Positions 45,815 through 56,600 of a stretch of DNA of 64,000 nucleotides are shown one piece after another. Location of the stretch: the NCBI GenBank assembly GCA_017979445.1, contig CM030706.1, forward strand, positions 32,195,330 to 32,259,329, written 5' to 3'. Origin of the DNA: Akebia trifoliata. Lineage: Eukaryota; Streptophyta; Magnoliopsida; Ranunculales; Lardizabalaceae. Within the stretch, counting starts at the first letter, position 1. Each line of letters opens with the position of its first letter. The notes beneath the pieces are model-generated. The model was not told the origin of the DNA. It saw only the letters and a list, made by a program, of their open reading frames with translations, and did no database searches. Position numbers and translations under genes: made by a program.

Positions 45815-48800
45815 ATGAACACCGTAGCAACAGCGTCAGCTCTGTCTCTCCCTCTCTCTCTTTGTCGATCTTCAAAACTAAACACTAAAAAGGTAAGATT
45901 TTTCTATAAACCCATCTGCTAAATTTAGTTGAAAAAAGTTGGGTTGATTTGATTAAGTTAGTTATAGTTATAGTTAATGGGGTGTTTTCAGGGAATAAGA
46001 GGAGGGTTTAGGGTTTTTGCTATATTTGGAGAAGAAGAAGGAGGAGGAGGATTGGTGGAGAAGAAGAATTCTTGGAGTACTATTTTTGAAGTTGAGGATC
46101 CAAGACCTAGAGTTCCACAGTGTAAAGGGAAATTTTTGGATGTAAATCAAGCTCTAGAGTTAGCTCGATTCGATATTCAGTACTGCGATTGGCGGGCTCG
46201 GCAAGATCTACTTACAATTATGCTTCTTCATGAGAAGGTACCTATGGCTTTAATATCCAATTTTATTTATTTATTATTATTTTTTTTAATCTTAATTTTG
46301 AAGTTGAAATTTGATGGGTCTGATCTAGTGCTTCAATGGGTATTCTTTGATTTTTCTTTCCAATTTGTTTTTTATTTTTTTTTCCCAAAATTTTAATGTT
46401 GGCAAAAAAATTCTAATTTGTAATTATGATGTTTTTTTTTTATTATTAAAAATATTTTATTGAATTTTCTGTTTGAAATTGAAAATTGATGAGTCTGATC
46501 TAGTGCCATAATGGGTATTACTCTGTTTTTCTTAAAACATTCTACTTTTTTTTCTTCTTCAAAATTTTGAAGTTCAAGGCTTTTGTATATGTGTGTGTGT
46601 GTGTGTGAAATTGAAAATTGATGAGCTTCTTATGGTTCTCATGTTTATGTGTTGGATTAGTCATTCTTAATTAGGACGATATTGGTGTAGGTGGTGGAAG
46701 TTCTAAATCCCTTGGCACGAGACTATAAGTCTATCGGTACAATAAAGAAAGAGCTTGCAGGGTTACAAGAAGAACTAGCACAGGCTCACAAACAGGTTTG
46801 CTTATCTTTAATTTAGAGCATGAACTGCTGAGCATGTCTAGTATCTTTTACAAAATGAGATGTTTTTGACAAATCAATTGATACAGATACTGATTGGGCT
46901 TCCCGTGAATTAGCTACATACTTTCCTACTCGTGTACTTTCCCCGTGAATGGATCATGATTCAAAAATTGAACTGATTCAATGACAATTGTAACAAGAAT
47001 TGATGATGACCCCAAGGGGTTGGCCTACTGGCAAGCTGAGCCTTGATAAGCTCCTCAGGAAGAGTAGGTCAAGTGTTCGAAACCCCATGAAGCAATGAAT
47101 TCCTTGGGGCCACCCTTCAGGGTCCGGTTGACCCTCGACTCAACCAGTTGCATGTAGGACTTTCCAAGGGGGCTGTGCATGTGACCATGGAATTAGTCTT
47201 GCCCAAAGGGTGGGGATACCCACATTAAGAAAGAAAAAAAAAATTTGATGATTAGATTTTATTTCTGCATAAACCAACATTGTCGTCATCGTCATTGAAG
47301 CCTTATCCCAAAAATTAGGGGTCGGCTAATAGTAGCATGAATCTTCTACCCAACATATTTAAGTAAATATTTGAGAAACCACTGTCTTTTCAAACTCATG
47401 ACATGCCCTTTGACCTAGTTATCCTCTGGAAGACTCAATTTTAATGTTTTGAATGTATCAGAATGTTTCAATAATGTCTCGGAAATGTTCTGGTATCATT
47501 TTTATTTTTAAGAAATCTGAAACATCAAAACAAAACGAGATTTTAAACCATTTTTCTAATAACTATGAGTTGGCCAAACAAATCTGGATCCACCCTTTAG
47601 TTCTACTAAAGCCTCTTTTTTGTTTTTTGTTTTTTGTTTTTTTTTTTGTTAATTCAAGTGTCGTCATATACTCTCTCACTAACTCAATCCACCGGAGTTA
47701 TTCCTTTTCAATTAGAGTGAAGCTTTTCTTTCTCCTCATACACATACTGACATAAATCATTTTCTTGCTTCCTTATGATCTTCAGGTTCACATATCAGAA
47801 GCTAGAGTTGGCACTGCATTGGACAAGCTAGCATACATGGAACAATTGGTAAACGATAGATTATTACAAGACAGAAGCACAACAGAGACCGACCCAACCT
47901 CCCTTTGTCCAAGCATTTCATCTACATCTGAGACTTCTGTTAAAAACAAGATACCTCGAAAAAGGCTTAATGTGTCAGGTCCTGTTCAACCGTATAATCC
48001 CCACTTGAAAAATTTCTGGTACCCCGTGGCTTTCACCATCGACCTCAAATATGACACCATGGTACGATAATACGCTATGAAATACGTTAATTCTTTCTTA
48101 TATGAAATTGAAATTGATTTTTTGAAATAGAAAGAGAAATAAATGTTTTTCTGTATATTAAGCTTTTGAAATTTTGATTTCAGATTCCGATAGATTGCTT
48201 TGAGGAGCCGTGGGTCGTGTTCCGTGGTAAAGATGGGAAGCCTGGTTGTGTTCAGAACACATGTGCTCATAGAGCATGCCCTCTTGACCTTGGTTCAGTG
48301 AAGGAAGGTCGCATACAATGCCCCTACCACGGTAAGGAGGACAAGATACAAACACGACTATACTTATCAAGGATGATAATAGTAATTAAATATTGTATGT
48401 TTATTTATGCTTTTGCCTGTATGTAACTATTTCTATAATAAGGGATGAATGAATTTCAGGATGGGAATACTCAACGGATGGAAAATGTGAGAAAATGCCT
48501 TCAACCCGATTACATAACGTGAGAATACGATCTTTACCGTGCTTTGAACAAGAGGGGATGATCTGGATTTGGCCTGGCAGTGACCCTCCAATGGCTACTA
48601 TTCCTTCCTTGGAACCTCCTCCGGGATTTAAAATCCACGCAGAGGTAATTAAGACGTTTTCGATGCATTTAGTATGTTAGTTTACGTTTAGATGCATATG
48701 ACACCACATATTTCTGTGTCAATTATCATATCGGTATATACATTTTGCATTGATTGAATTCTTTTCTCTTTGCGAATTGTAGATTGTCATGGAATTGCCA

Positions 48801-50055
48801 GTGGAACATGGACTACTTCTGGATAATCTTCTTGATCTTGCTCATGCTCCTTTCACTCATACATCCACCTTCGCCAAAGGATGGAGTGTGCCCAGGTTAG
48901 TCTTGAAGATGATCAATTGAACGTTACAATCCAGGAAACTTTTCCATAGGGCATAAAATTGGATCTGATTTTATCCAAAATCCAAGTTTAGCGGGTTTGG
49001 GTCATTGGAGTAAATCCAAATAAAAAAATGGATCGAATATGGTTTGAATTTTGATGTCCCATGATCCGAGTTGGATCTGGGTTAGATATGGATGCATCCA
49101 TATATCCGCTTAGATCTAAATTATATATTTTCTTTGAAAATTATATTTTTAGGCTTTTCAAAATATCCTTTTCTGCTAATTTAATATAACCTGGATTCTT
49201 ATATAATAAGATGATTATAATGATAAAATAGACTAGTATAGCAATTAACAAAAAAATATTGCAAAAACGTGTGACGTGGATCAAGTAAATTTAGATCTAC
49301 TAGACCTGGGAGTTTAGTAGCAATGCACTTTACAATTTTGAATCATTCGTTACAATTTCTTGTTCTTGACATTGCATATTGTTTGAATTCTCAGTTTGGT
49401 GAAATTCTTGACTCCTGCATCCGGTCTGCAAGGATATTGGGACCCTTATCCAATAGACATGGAGTTCCGGCCACCTTGTATGGTCCTCTCAACTATTGGA
49501 ATCTCAAAGCCAGGAAAACTTGAGGGGCAGAATACCCAGCAATGCACAACCCACCTTCACCAGCTTCATGTGTGCTTGCCTTCATCTAGGCACAAGACAA
49601 GGCTATTGTACAGAATGTCATTGGACTTTGCTCCTCTTCTACAACATGTCCCATTCATCCACCTCCTTTGGAGGCATTTTGCAGAAAAGGTAAGAGTTTC
49701 GCCTTAAGGAAATCCTTGTTCCTTCCAATTAGCTAATCTAAAGGACCACTTGAATCGTAATATGTTATACGTGTCCAAATTGAAGAAAGTTCGGTGCTTG
49801 AAGCTACTAATATAGTTAAATGTCTTGGTGCACATGACATGGCCAACTCACTTTATGATGATTGCTTGTTCGCATGTCTTTGCTCAATTCCCGAATTATA
49901 TAATGCAGGTATTGAACGAGGATCTACGATTAGTGCTTGGCCAACAGGACCGGATGATTAATGGTGCAAATGTTTGGAATTGGCCCGTGGCCTACGACAA
50001 GCTAGGAGTAAGATACAGGTTCTGGAGAGATGCAGTTGATCGAGGCACTAAGTGA
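45815..50055 (+). CDS. CAO: Chlorophyllide a oxygenase, chloroplast (9 exons)
   Basis: Converts chlorophyllide a to b in plastid membranes, the step that makes chlorophyll b. Exons: 45815-45892, 45992-46237, 46691-46795, 47786-48061, 48184-48331, 48460-48644, 48783-48895, 49395-49689, 49909-50055. All junctions are GT-AG and in frame, giving 530 residues (Arabidopsis CAO is 536). The N terminus, rich in Ser, Ala and Leu, is a transit peptide. The regulatory A domain keeps the degron [10 protein letters not shown] at 97-106, which in Arabidopsis mediates chlorophyll-b-dependent turnover through Clp. A Ser/Thr-rich linker follows. The Rieske cluster ligands are Cys262, His264, Cys281 and His284. 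The mononuclear iron motif N361-x2-D364-x2-H367-x4-H372 is complete. The C-terminal tail is shorter than in Arabidopsis. Introns carry a SINE and short repeats. Looks functional. Confidence 0.96.
47008..47241 (+). mobile_element. tRNA-derived SINE in CAO intron 3
   Basis: The head 'ccccaaggggttggcctactgg' (A-box-like) and 'caagtgttcgaaacccc' (B-box-like, 47070-47086) start a 230-bp element ending in an A-rich tail 'aagaaagaaaaaaaaaa' (47226-47241). Resembles plant Au-type SINEs; related in plan to the one at 30675. Confidence 0.65.
47288..47345 (+). repeat. Dispersed short repeat 'gaagccttatcccaaaaat', copy 2
   Basis: Shares 'agccttatcccaaaaatta-gg-tcggct-a' and a following 'tgaatc' with the copy at 39200. 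CAO intron 3. Confidence 0.65.
48950..49140 (+). repeat. Dispersed 'gatccgagttggatct' repeat, copy 1 (CAO intron 7)
   Basis: 'aatggatcgaatatggtttgaat...gagttggatctgggttagatatggatgcatccatatatc' is matched, same orientation, at 52110-52300. Likely a MITE fragment; ends not fixed. Confidence 0.6.
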
Positions 50056-51403
50056 TTAATTACCCTTCAACAAATCCTTGTAGAGACATATTTTTGCGCT
50101 GGGTTCTAACTTCTTTTTGGCTCTTTAAAAAAAAAAAAAGCGGTTAAGATTGACTGAATTCTACAATGCGGATGATTCAACCCGAATGATAGCATTGTCG
50201 GGTTAGTCCCATTTATAATTCTCTCTCTCGGCCCACCGGAAACTGTTGATTGATCAGAGCATACGAGTAATCTTCCCTACCTACAAGTCAAGTCTCCCTT
50301 GTAAAATAAGAAAGTGAACACCATATTGTTTGTGTACAGAGTTGAGCCCAGTATCTTATTCTTGTTACCCCCTATATATTGTATCAACAATGGCAGATCA
50401 AACCTTCCGATTTTATGTTGGAGGTGATTGAAGTGAAACACATTGTTTCTTTTTTATGATCCTAATCTATCATCCATAGTTCCAAATCGATGACAAAGAA
50501 TTACTAGAAATTGAAACCATTAAATTAAAAGCCTACGTACTGAAATCCAAGGCGAAGTTTCTTCTGTCTAAGAATGTTTCAGCCCAGATTGGTGGGGAAG
50601 ACTGAACCAAAACATTCTTATTTTTCAAGATAATTTCATATATATATTTTTTCTTCTAACCCTTGCAGTATTTCAAAACCAATTCCAAATTTTCTCCTAT
50701 GTAGGATGGGATCAATTTTGAATGTATAGTAGAATAAATAGTGTAACAAGAGATGTTGAATGCAAGGCATGGAATCGTTGTTGTCTTTAAAGATAATTAA
50801 AGGACCCTTGGCGACAATTTGTATGTGAAGTGCGGAGTACGTTTCAATGAGTGGCTAAGAGGTGACATTGCATATGTATACACAATGGCTGCAACTTCAA
50901 CTTTGCCATGTACCACACCACCATAACATAATTTTTCAACAGCTTAACATAATTTCTCAAACGCAACCAACTAAAATAATGTTTTAGAAGTTAGTTTTTT
51001 GGCTTTTTGGCTTTTTGGTTTTTTTTTTTTTTTTTGTGGGTAGCATCTGGCTTTGCCAGACCCAAAGACCAACCTTATCAACCAATACTAATCCCTACAC
51101 ATAGAGATTCGAAATTAGATTGCTATCACTTATAAGATAAAACAAAATAAAAATACATTTAACCTAAGATATAAAAAGAAATCAAAGAATATTATTTTAT
51201 TATTATTTAATAAAATATTTAACAAATTAACTTGTTAATTTAAAATAGTAAGGATCATCAATGTTGGAGCAAATTACTAGACTTGGACTAGGTTGAGCTT
51301 TAAATCATACAATTTCTCCCCCTCTTTAAACATAGTCCAAGTGAGCCATCATCCCATTTTACAAATTTTGAATTGGATTCATCTTCATGAAATATCTAAA
51401 ATG

Positions 51404-51434
<31 letters not shown>

Positions 51435-51593
51435 AAATCAAAACATATCAAAATGCAAATAGCTATGTTACAAGAAGTTGGAGTGCCAAGAGAAGTTCTC
51501 AAAAAAAAAAAAAAAAAAAACGCACTTCGAAGTTCAACTATTATTAATTAACTGAAAGATGATCCTAACCCATACATAAAAACCTTTCTTTAC

Positions 51594-51627
<34 letters not shown>
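50056..51627. other. CAO 3' region and intergenic sequence
   Basis: CAO 3' UTR probably runs to about 50400. An AT microsatellite lies at 51404-51431, a fragment 'aagttggagtgccaagagaa' resembling the MITE A/B end at 51475-51496 followed by an A run, and a (GA)n microsatellite at 51596-51627. No gene found. Confidence 0.5.
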
Positions 51628-51630
<3 letters not shown>

Positions 51631-51957
51631 GAGAGGGGAACCACAGAAGGGACAGAAACTGAAGTCGGGATCAACGACACGAGCGCAAGAATGACAACGG
51701 AGGACATCAGAGAGAGATGGAGGTGGAGATGGAGATGGAGATGGAGATTGGATTTGGGGGAAGAAAAGAGAGCAGTTGTTGCAGTAGAGAAGCGGTTCTT
51801 TGCCAGGCCAACGCCATACTGGAACGAAGAAGATCTTCAAAACCTTATCGTAATCAACAAGATCAGCCTTTGATCCACAAACGATGCATTGACCTGCACC
51901 TCTCTTCAACACCTGACGAACTTGTTGCTCTATCCCTCCTACAAACAAGAAGAACAT
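51628..51957 (-). CDS. Small zinc-ribbon protein (two CxxC pairs x 2), single exon
   Basis: 109 residues, start MFFLFVGGIEQQVRQVLKRG. Two four-cysteine sites are visible: C24/C27 with C59/C62, and C88/C91 with C102/C105. The first flanks the conserved block KIFFVPVWRWPGKEPLLYCN, which I recall from the eukaryotic zinc-ribbon_15 family of unknown function. Between the sites is a (Ser-Pro)n linker encoded by a GGAGAT hexamer repeat (51719-51748 on plus). No transit or signal peptide is evident, although the N terminus is hydrophobic. A GA microsatellite starts directly after the stop. Function unknown; possibly metal or nucleic-acid binding. The single complete frame and cysteine spacing make it a real gene. 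Confidence 0.8.
51719..51748. repeat. GGAGAT hexamer microsatellite inside a coding region
   Basis: 'ggtggagatggagatggagatggagatt' in plus sense encodes the Ser-Pro linker of the minus-strand zinc-ribbon protein. Copy-number change would alter linker length without a frameshift. Confidence 0.9.
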
Positions 51958-52109
51958 CTTCTCTTCTCTCTGTTAAATCTCTTTTCCAGTTTCGTTCTTA
52001 ATTGCGGAATTCTTTTTTTCGAGTTGTCCCTCGGGGTTTCTCGAGGGTTCTCAAAGGTTTTTCTCTAATGTGCCCTCTAAGAGACTAAATGGGTTATAGG
52101 CTTGGGCTG

Positions 52110-52300
52110 GGCTTTAAGCATAAAATAGGTTGGACTTGACCTGAAAATTCGAGTGATCCAAAATTCGAATTTCGCCTAGATCTGAATAAAAATGGATCGA
52201 ATATGATTTGATATCTCTTCATTCGAGTTGGATCTAGGTCGTATGTGGATCCATCCATATATCTGTTTTGATCCAAATGATGAATTGTTTTAAAAAAAAT
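52110..52300 (+). repeat. Dispersed 'gatccgagttggatct' repeat, copy 2
   Basis: Matches 48950-49140 in the same order and orientation (e.g. 'aatggatcgaatatgatttga', 'gagttggatctagg', 'tggatccatccatatatc'). Confidence 0.6.
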
Positions 52301-52354
52301 TATTTCTTATAAAATGATCAAATAGAATAGTATACTATAACAAATTATCAAGTA

Positions 52355-52957
52355 CCAACATGGTTTTTAAACTCGGTATCTCGTCTCGTCTTGTTCAGCT
52401 CCGATACGAAGTCATCTCAGACAAGTTTTCTATACATTTGAGACGTGACTCGTAAATCTCTGTCAAAAAATGACTTTTTGAGTTGGTCTCGTTCAACTTT
52501 GATACCGAGTTAACTCAGGTGATACGTCTCGGTTTCGGACGAGTTTAAAAGTCACGATTACCAAAGAAGCAAAGTTTGGATCGGATCCGATTTAAGTTTA
52601 AAAAAAAAAAAAAAAACAAATGGTTTAGAAATGTTTCTATCTAATACTAGTATTCGAGTCCGATTGGAATTTATGGACATACTCATATAAGACCCAACCC
52701 ATTTTTAAGTCTTTTGCTATATGGACCATGGTTTCAAAACTTGTCCGAGATCGAGACGTATCGTCCAAGTTAACTCGTTATCAGGGCTGAACGATATAAA
52801 CGCACAAGTCATTCTTTTAACCGATATTTAATATCTCATGTTCAAATTTTTTTATTTTTTGAACGAGATGTCTCAAATGTAACAGAAAACTCGTCCGAAA
52901 CGACTCGATATCAGGCCTGGACGAGATGACGTGAAACTGAGTTTTAAAACCATGGTG
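52355..52957. mobile_element. Pair of inverted MITE-like copies with CTCGTCTCG motifs
   Basis: A copy at about 52357-52563 has ends 'catggtttttaaactcg' and 'cgagtttaaaagtca'. A second at 52727-52957 has ends 'accatggtttcaaaact' and 'agttttaaaaccatggt', a TIR of about 16 bp. The interiors share GTCTCGTTCAAC / GTTGAACGAGAT and TCGTTTCGGACGAG-type blocks in opposite orientation. Non-coding. Confidence 0.55.
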
Positions 52958-53672
52958 GGGACTTCTTTTTCTTTCCAAATGCATCGTGACTTTTGGGCGG
53001 TAGCTAAATAACTAATTAAGTATTTGGGGGTATCTAAAAAGAAATCCCTCCTTCAGGGTTTATTAAATAATTTCCCCCTTTTTCCTTGTTTTCTCTCTGT
53101 CAATTAGAAAATGACCAAACTACCCTTTCATTTGAAAAGGTTACCATTTCACTAGTGTATGTGATTACAAACTTTCCTCACTGAAAAATGTGAATGATCT
53201 AATATACCCAATTGAAATGAACAAAACAGAACAAGAGTTTAATTGAAGGGCAATGTTGTCCTTTTCCAATTATGACACTAACTTCCACATAACACTTCTT
53301 CCTCATACATTGAAGAACTCAACAACATAGGAAAGAGTTTCAGCAAATATTTTGTGGAAAATGTGCTTGTTGTGCAAATAGATCAGAAGAGAATGCAAAC
53401 AACAGTACAGAAAAGTCATCAAGTTGGATTATACATTCAAGGGTATAACTAATTTATAAGAGACGAGGAAAAAAAAGAAGAAAATACATATTATAATTGA
53501 ATTGTTGGACGTGGAAAAGTTTGCAAACAATTACTGGAAGCATTGTAAAAAAATCGAAATTTCGGATACTTATTGGTGTGCAAGTATAGCTAATGGAAGC
53601 GATATCAATGATCATTGTGTTCAGATGACGTAAAGTTTCTATAACCATTTGTTGTGACTTTGTTTTCTGTAC
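52958..53672. other. Intergenic, downstream of FAAH
   Basis: AT-rich. The region 53450-53672 may include the FAAH 3' UTR (minus strand). Nothing else recognised. Confidence 0.45.
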
Positions 53673-56600
53673 CTATTCTTTCCCAAGCAAATCATAAAAA
53701 ACCTTTGGTTTTTTATAGTTGCACAGGCCCTGATACACACAAAAATAAAAATAAAAACCCATTGAATTAATAGCTGGAATAATCAGTTGACATTAAAATT
53801 AGACATTAAGAACTTTAGAAATAGATACATTAAGCTGAGGAAAATGCTGGAATGACACAAACAGAGTCACAAGGGTGACACAAATGATGTGGTGGCGCGC
53901 ATATCTCGTGGAAAAGCATCTACGGTAATGTGCACGACACCACGTCATTGTGTCACCCCTGTGTCTCCCTTTGTGTCACCCCAGCACGACTCTTAAGCTA
54001 AACATGTAATGGCAAGCAATACTACCCCTCAATGTGCATGTGTGTGCTGCTTTATGTTGTTTTCAAACAACTGAAAATGGAGTTGAAGAGCCAATATGTG
54101 TATGAAATTTATGGTGTTTATTTATTTCACTAAGAAGGTTCATACCTATTTCATACTTCTCAAGTGATGCCAACTGAGTGAGATTCATAGTGCTAGGTTT
54201 TCAACCATGGAATGGCCTATCCATAGATTATGTAATACCTGATTTTTATGATCATTGCTTGCGGTTTCTGTCGAACAAAGTAAAGATTTCAACTAAGCCC
54301 AACCGTCATGTTACTACTAACTTAGAGTACTTGTTATCAGAAATAGAGTGGGCAGTCGATTATGTCTTAAGTTTTCTTTATGCAATCCTTCACCAAATCA
54401 TGTATCTCGCCAAAACCCAGATTGGTGGACCCATGTTGAGTAAACGTGAAGACCAAAGTTAGAGTGGCATGTGATTTTTGGGAAGAGTTAAGAATATCAT
54501 CAATCATTATTGACGAACAAAGTTACGACAACCTTATTTCAAAGTAGGAAGTGAAAACTTTGGTAGAATTTTATGGCACAAAATTCAAGAAATATTAGAA
54601 TGGAGAGTCTTTGTGCAGTAGTTCATTAAAGATGATAATTTATGGCATAAGATGGTCCCATAGAAAAGTGCCATGTTCTTCTCGAATCATGGGACAGCAT
54701 CGAAGATAAATCAAGCATGCTTAAGGATGGATATAACTTCAGACTAGTAGGATGCATCTTATTAACTAAATGAAACATAAAGTCATAAATCACATAGATT
54801 TGAATAGAAGATCAGGAAATCAGAACATATACTATATGAATAAATAGGATGCCTTTGTCCACAGGTTGGTTCAGTGTTCAAGGGCTCCCAATACAATCAC
54901 ATAGATGCTCGTATGCTTCAAAATTTTCCTATGATGTTAGTTTATATTTAGTAATAATATTGTTAGGTGGTTCAATATGATAGACACCTAAAACATTGAA
55001 TCTAACATTAATAACAAATAAATTAAAAAACTTGACACAAATCAATAACTTGATTCATCCATAAAGCATAAATCATCTCACGTCATGAATTGACTATCAC
55101 ATTAAAACAAGAAGCATGCAGAGAAATCGATAAAAAGCTGATCATATATAAATAATTGCAAACAGTATACAGCATTATAGAAAACTTTGAAGTGTGTTTA
55201 TCTACCTGCATTGTGAAAGCTATATGGATTAAGGTTGGTTCAGACCATGGTCTCCCAATGAATTGAAGCCCAATAGGCATCCCCATCTTGTCATATCCAA
55301 CCTACCAGAATGCAGTCAAGGTAATAATCACAAACAAGGAATTATTTACAATAATGCATTGTTACTAAGAAGTAGAAGTAAATGTAGAGGAAATCCTACC
55401 GGAACAGACACTGCAGGCAATCCCAGAAAATTCCCTGCTATCTGGTACCGTACAAGTGCAGCTGAAACAAAAATACATAGTTCGAATTTCAATACCACCA
55501 ACTGATCGCTATGCCACGTGCGTGAACTGAATTTGAAAAACAGAAGCATCACACCATATGCGGTATACCTCCATTTATGTAGTCGAGTTCACCAGATTGG
55601 AGGGCATCATCCATAATTGGGTATGCTGTTACACTGTTAAGGAAGAGTAACAAAGTTCTGCGTAAGTAAAGCATCTAAAGAAGTTTGACTATACCTGGAA
55701 AAGGGCATGATGCAATGGAAACATAAACAGATATACCCTGTCGTAGGTGTGACAATGACATCAGCCCTCTTAAAAATCTCATTGTAAATATGCATATGGC
55801 GGTTCCTAGGGATACATGGAAAAATGGTATTAGTAAGAGACATTCTGAAAAACCAAATAATGGATAACATGAATAAATTTCCATCAAGTCTAAAACTACA
55901 ACATAGATATTTATAATCTCAAGAGTGAAATATGTAGGGAGTGAGAGCATAAAAAATCAGAAACTAATGGAGTTACACTAATGTTAGGTTTGTTGAATAA
56001 ATGAAAGAGATACATGAACATGTGTGAGCTAACTTAGAAGTCAACGGACAAGCATCTCATTTCAAAGAGTTCAATGTAGCATACAGGGAATATAAAAAGT
56101 TGAATAATCAAAAGGCAAGATCATTCAAAATCTTGAAGAATAGTGGGAACAAAGTTTATTAGGTTGAATTATCATATATTATGGACACTTCAGATGTTTT
56201 CAATTATTGTTGATTTGTTCAAGTAACATAGGCCAGAGCTTAGTGGAGATGATGCTTCAACTTGAGGTCATGTTCTTCTCAACCAAGGAAGATAATGGCA
56301 TGCAAAGCCTGAGCAATGGTGATGTTCCAACATTTAATATTCAGATCCTCCATGCACAAGGTTATATTTTGAGGATCTGAATCTAAACCTAAGGGAGCTA
56401 CAAAAACCAAAAAGTTTCAGAATTAATTGGGTTGTACTACAGTATCATTGCATAAATTTTTTTGGCTTGGTTCTGCTTATATTATAATCCTTGGTTTCTA
56501 AACTATCCTCCCACATTTCCAGTTTTGTCTAGTTTCATCGACCAATACCACAGTATCTATACAAATAACATCAACCACAGGATCTCTCCTTGAATATGGG

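Noticed and set aside
53454..53648. Minus-strand frame as a terminal FAAH exon
   Set aside because: The true last exon (53673-53729, ending [13 protein letters not shown]) matches the family and has a stop; this frame is downstream of it.
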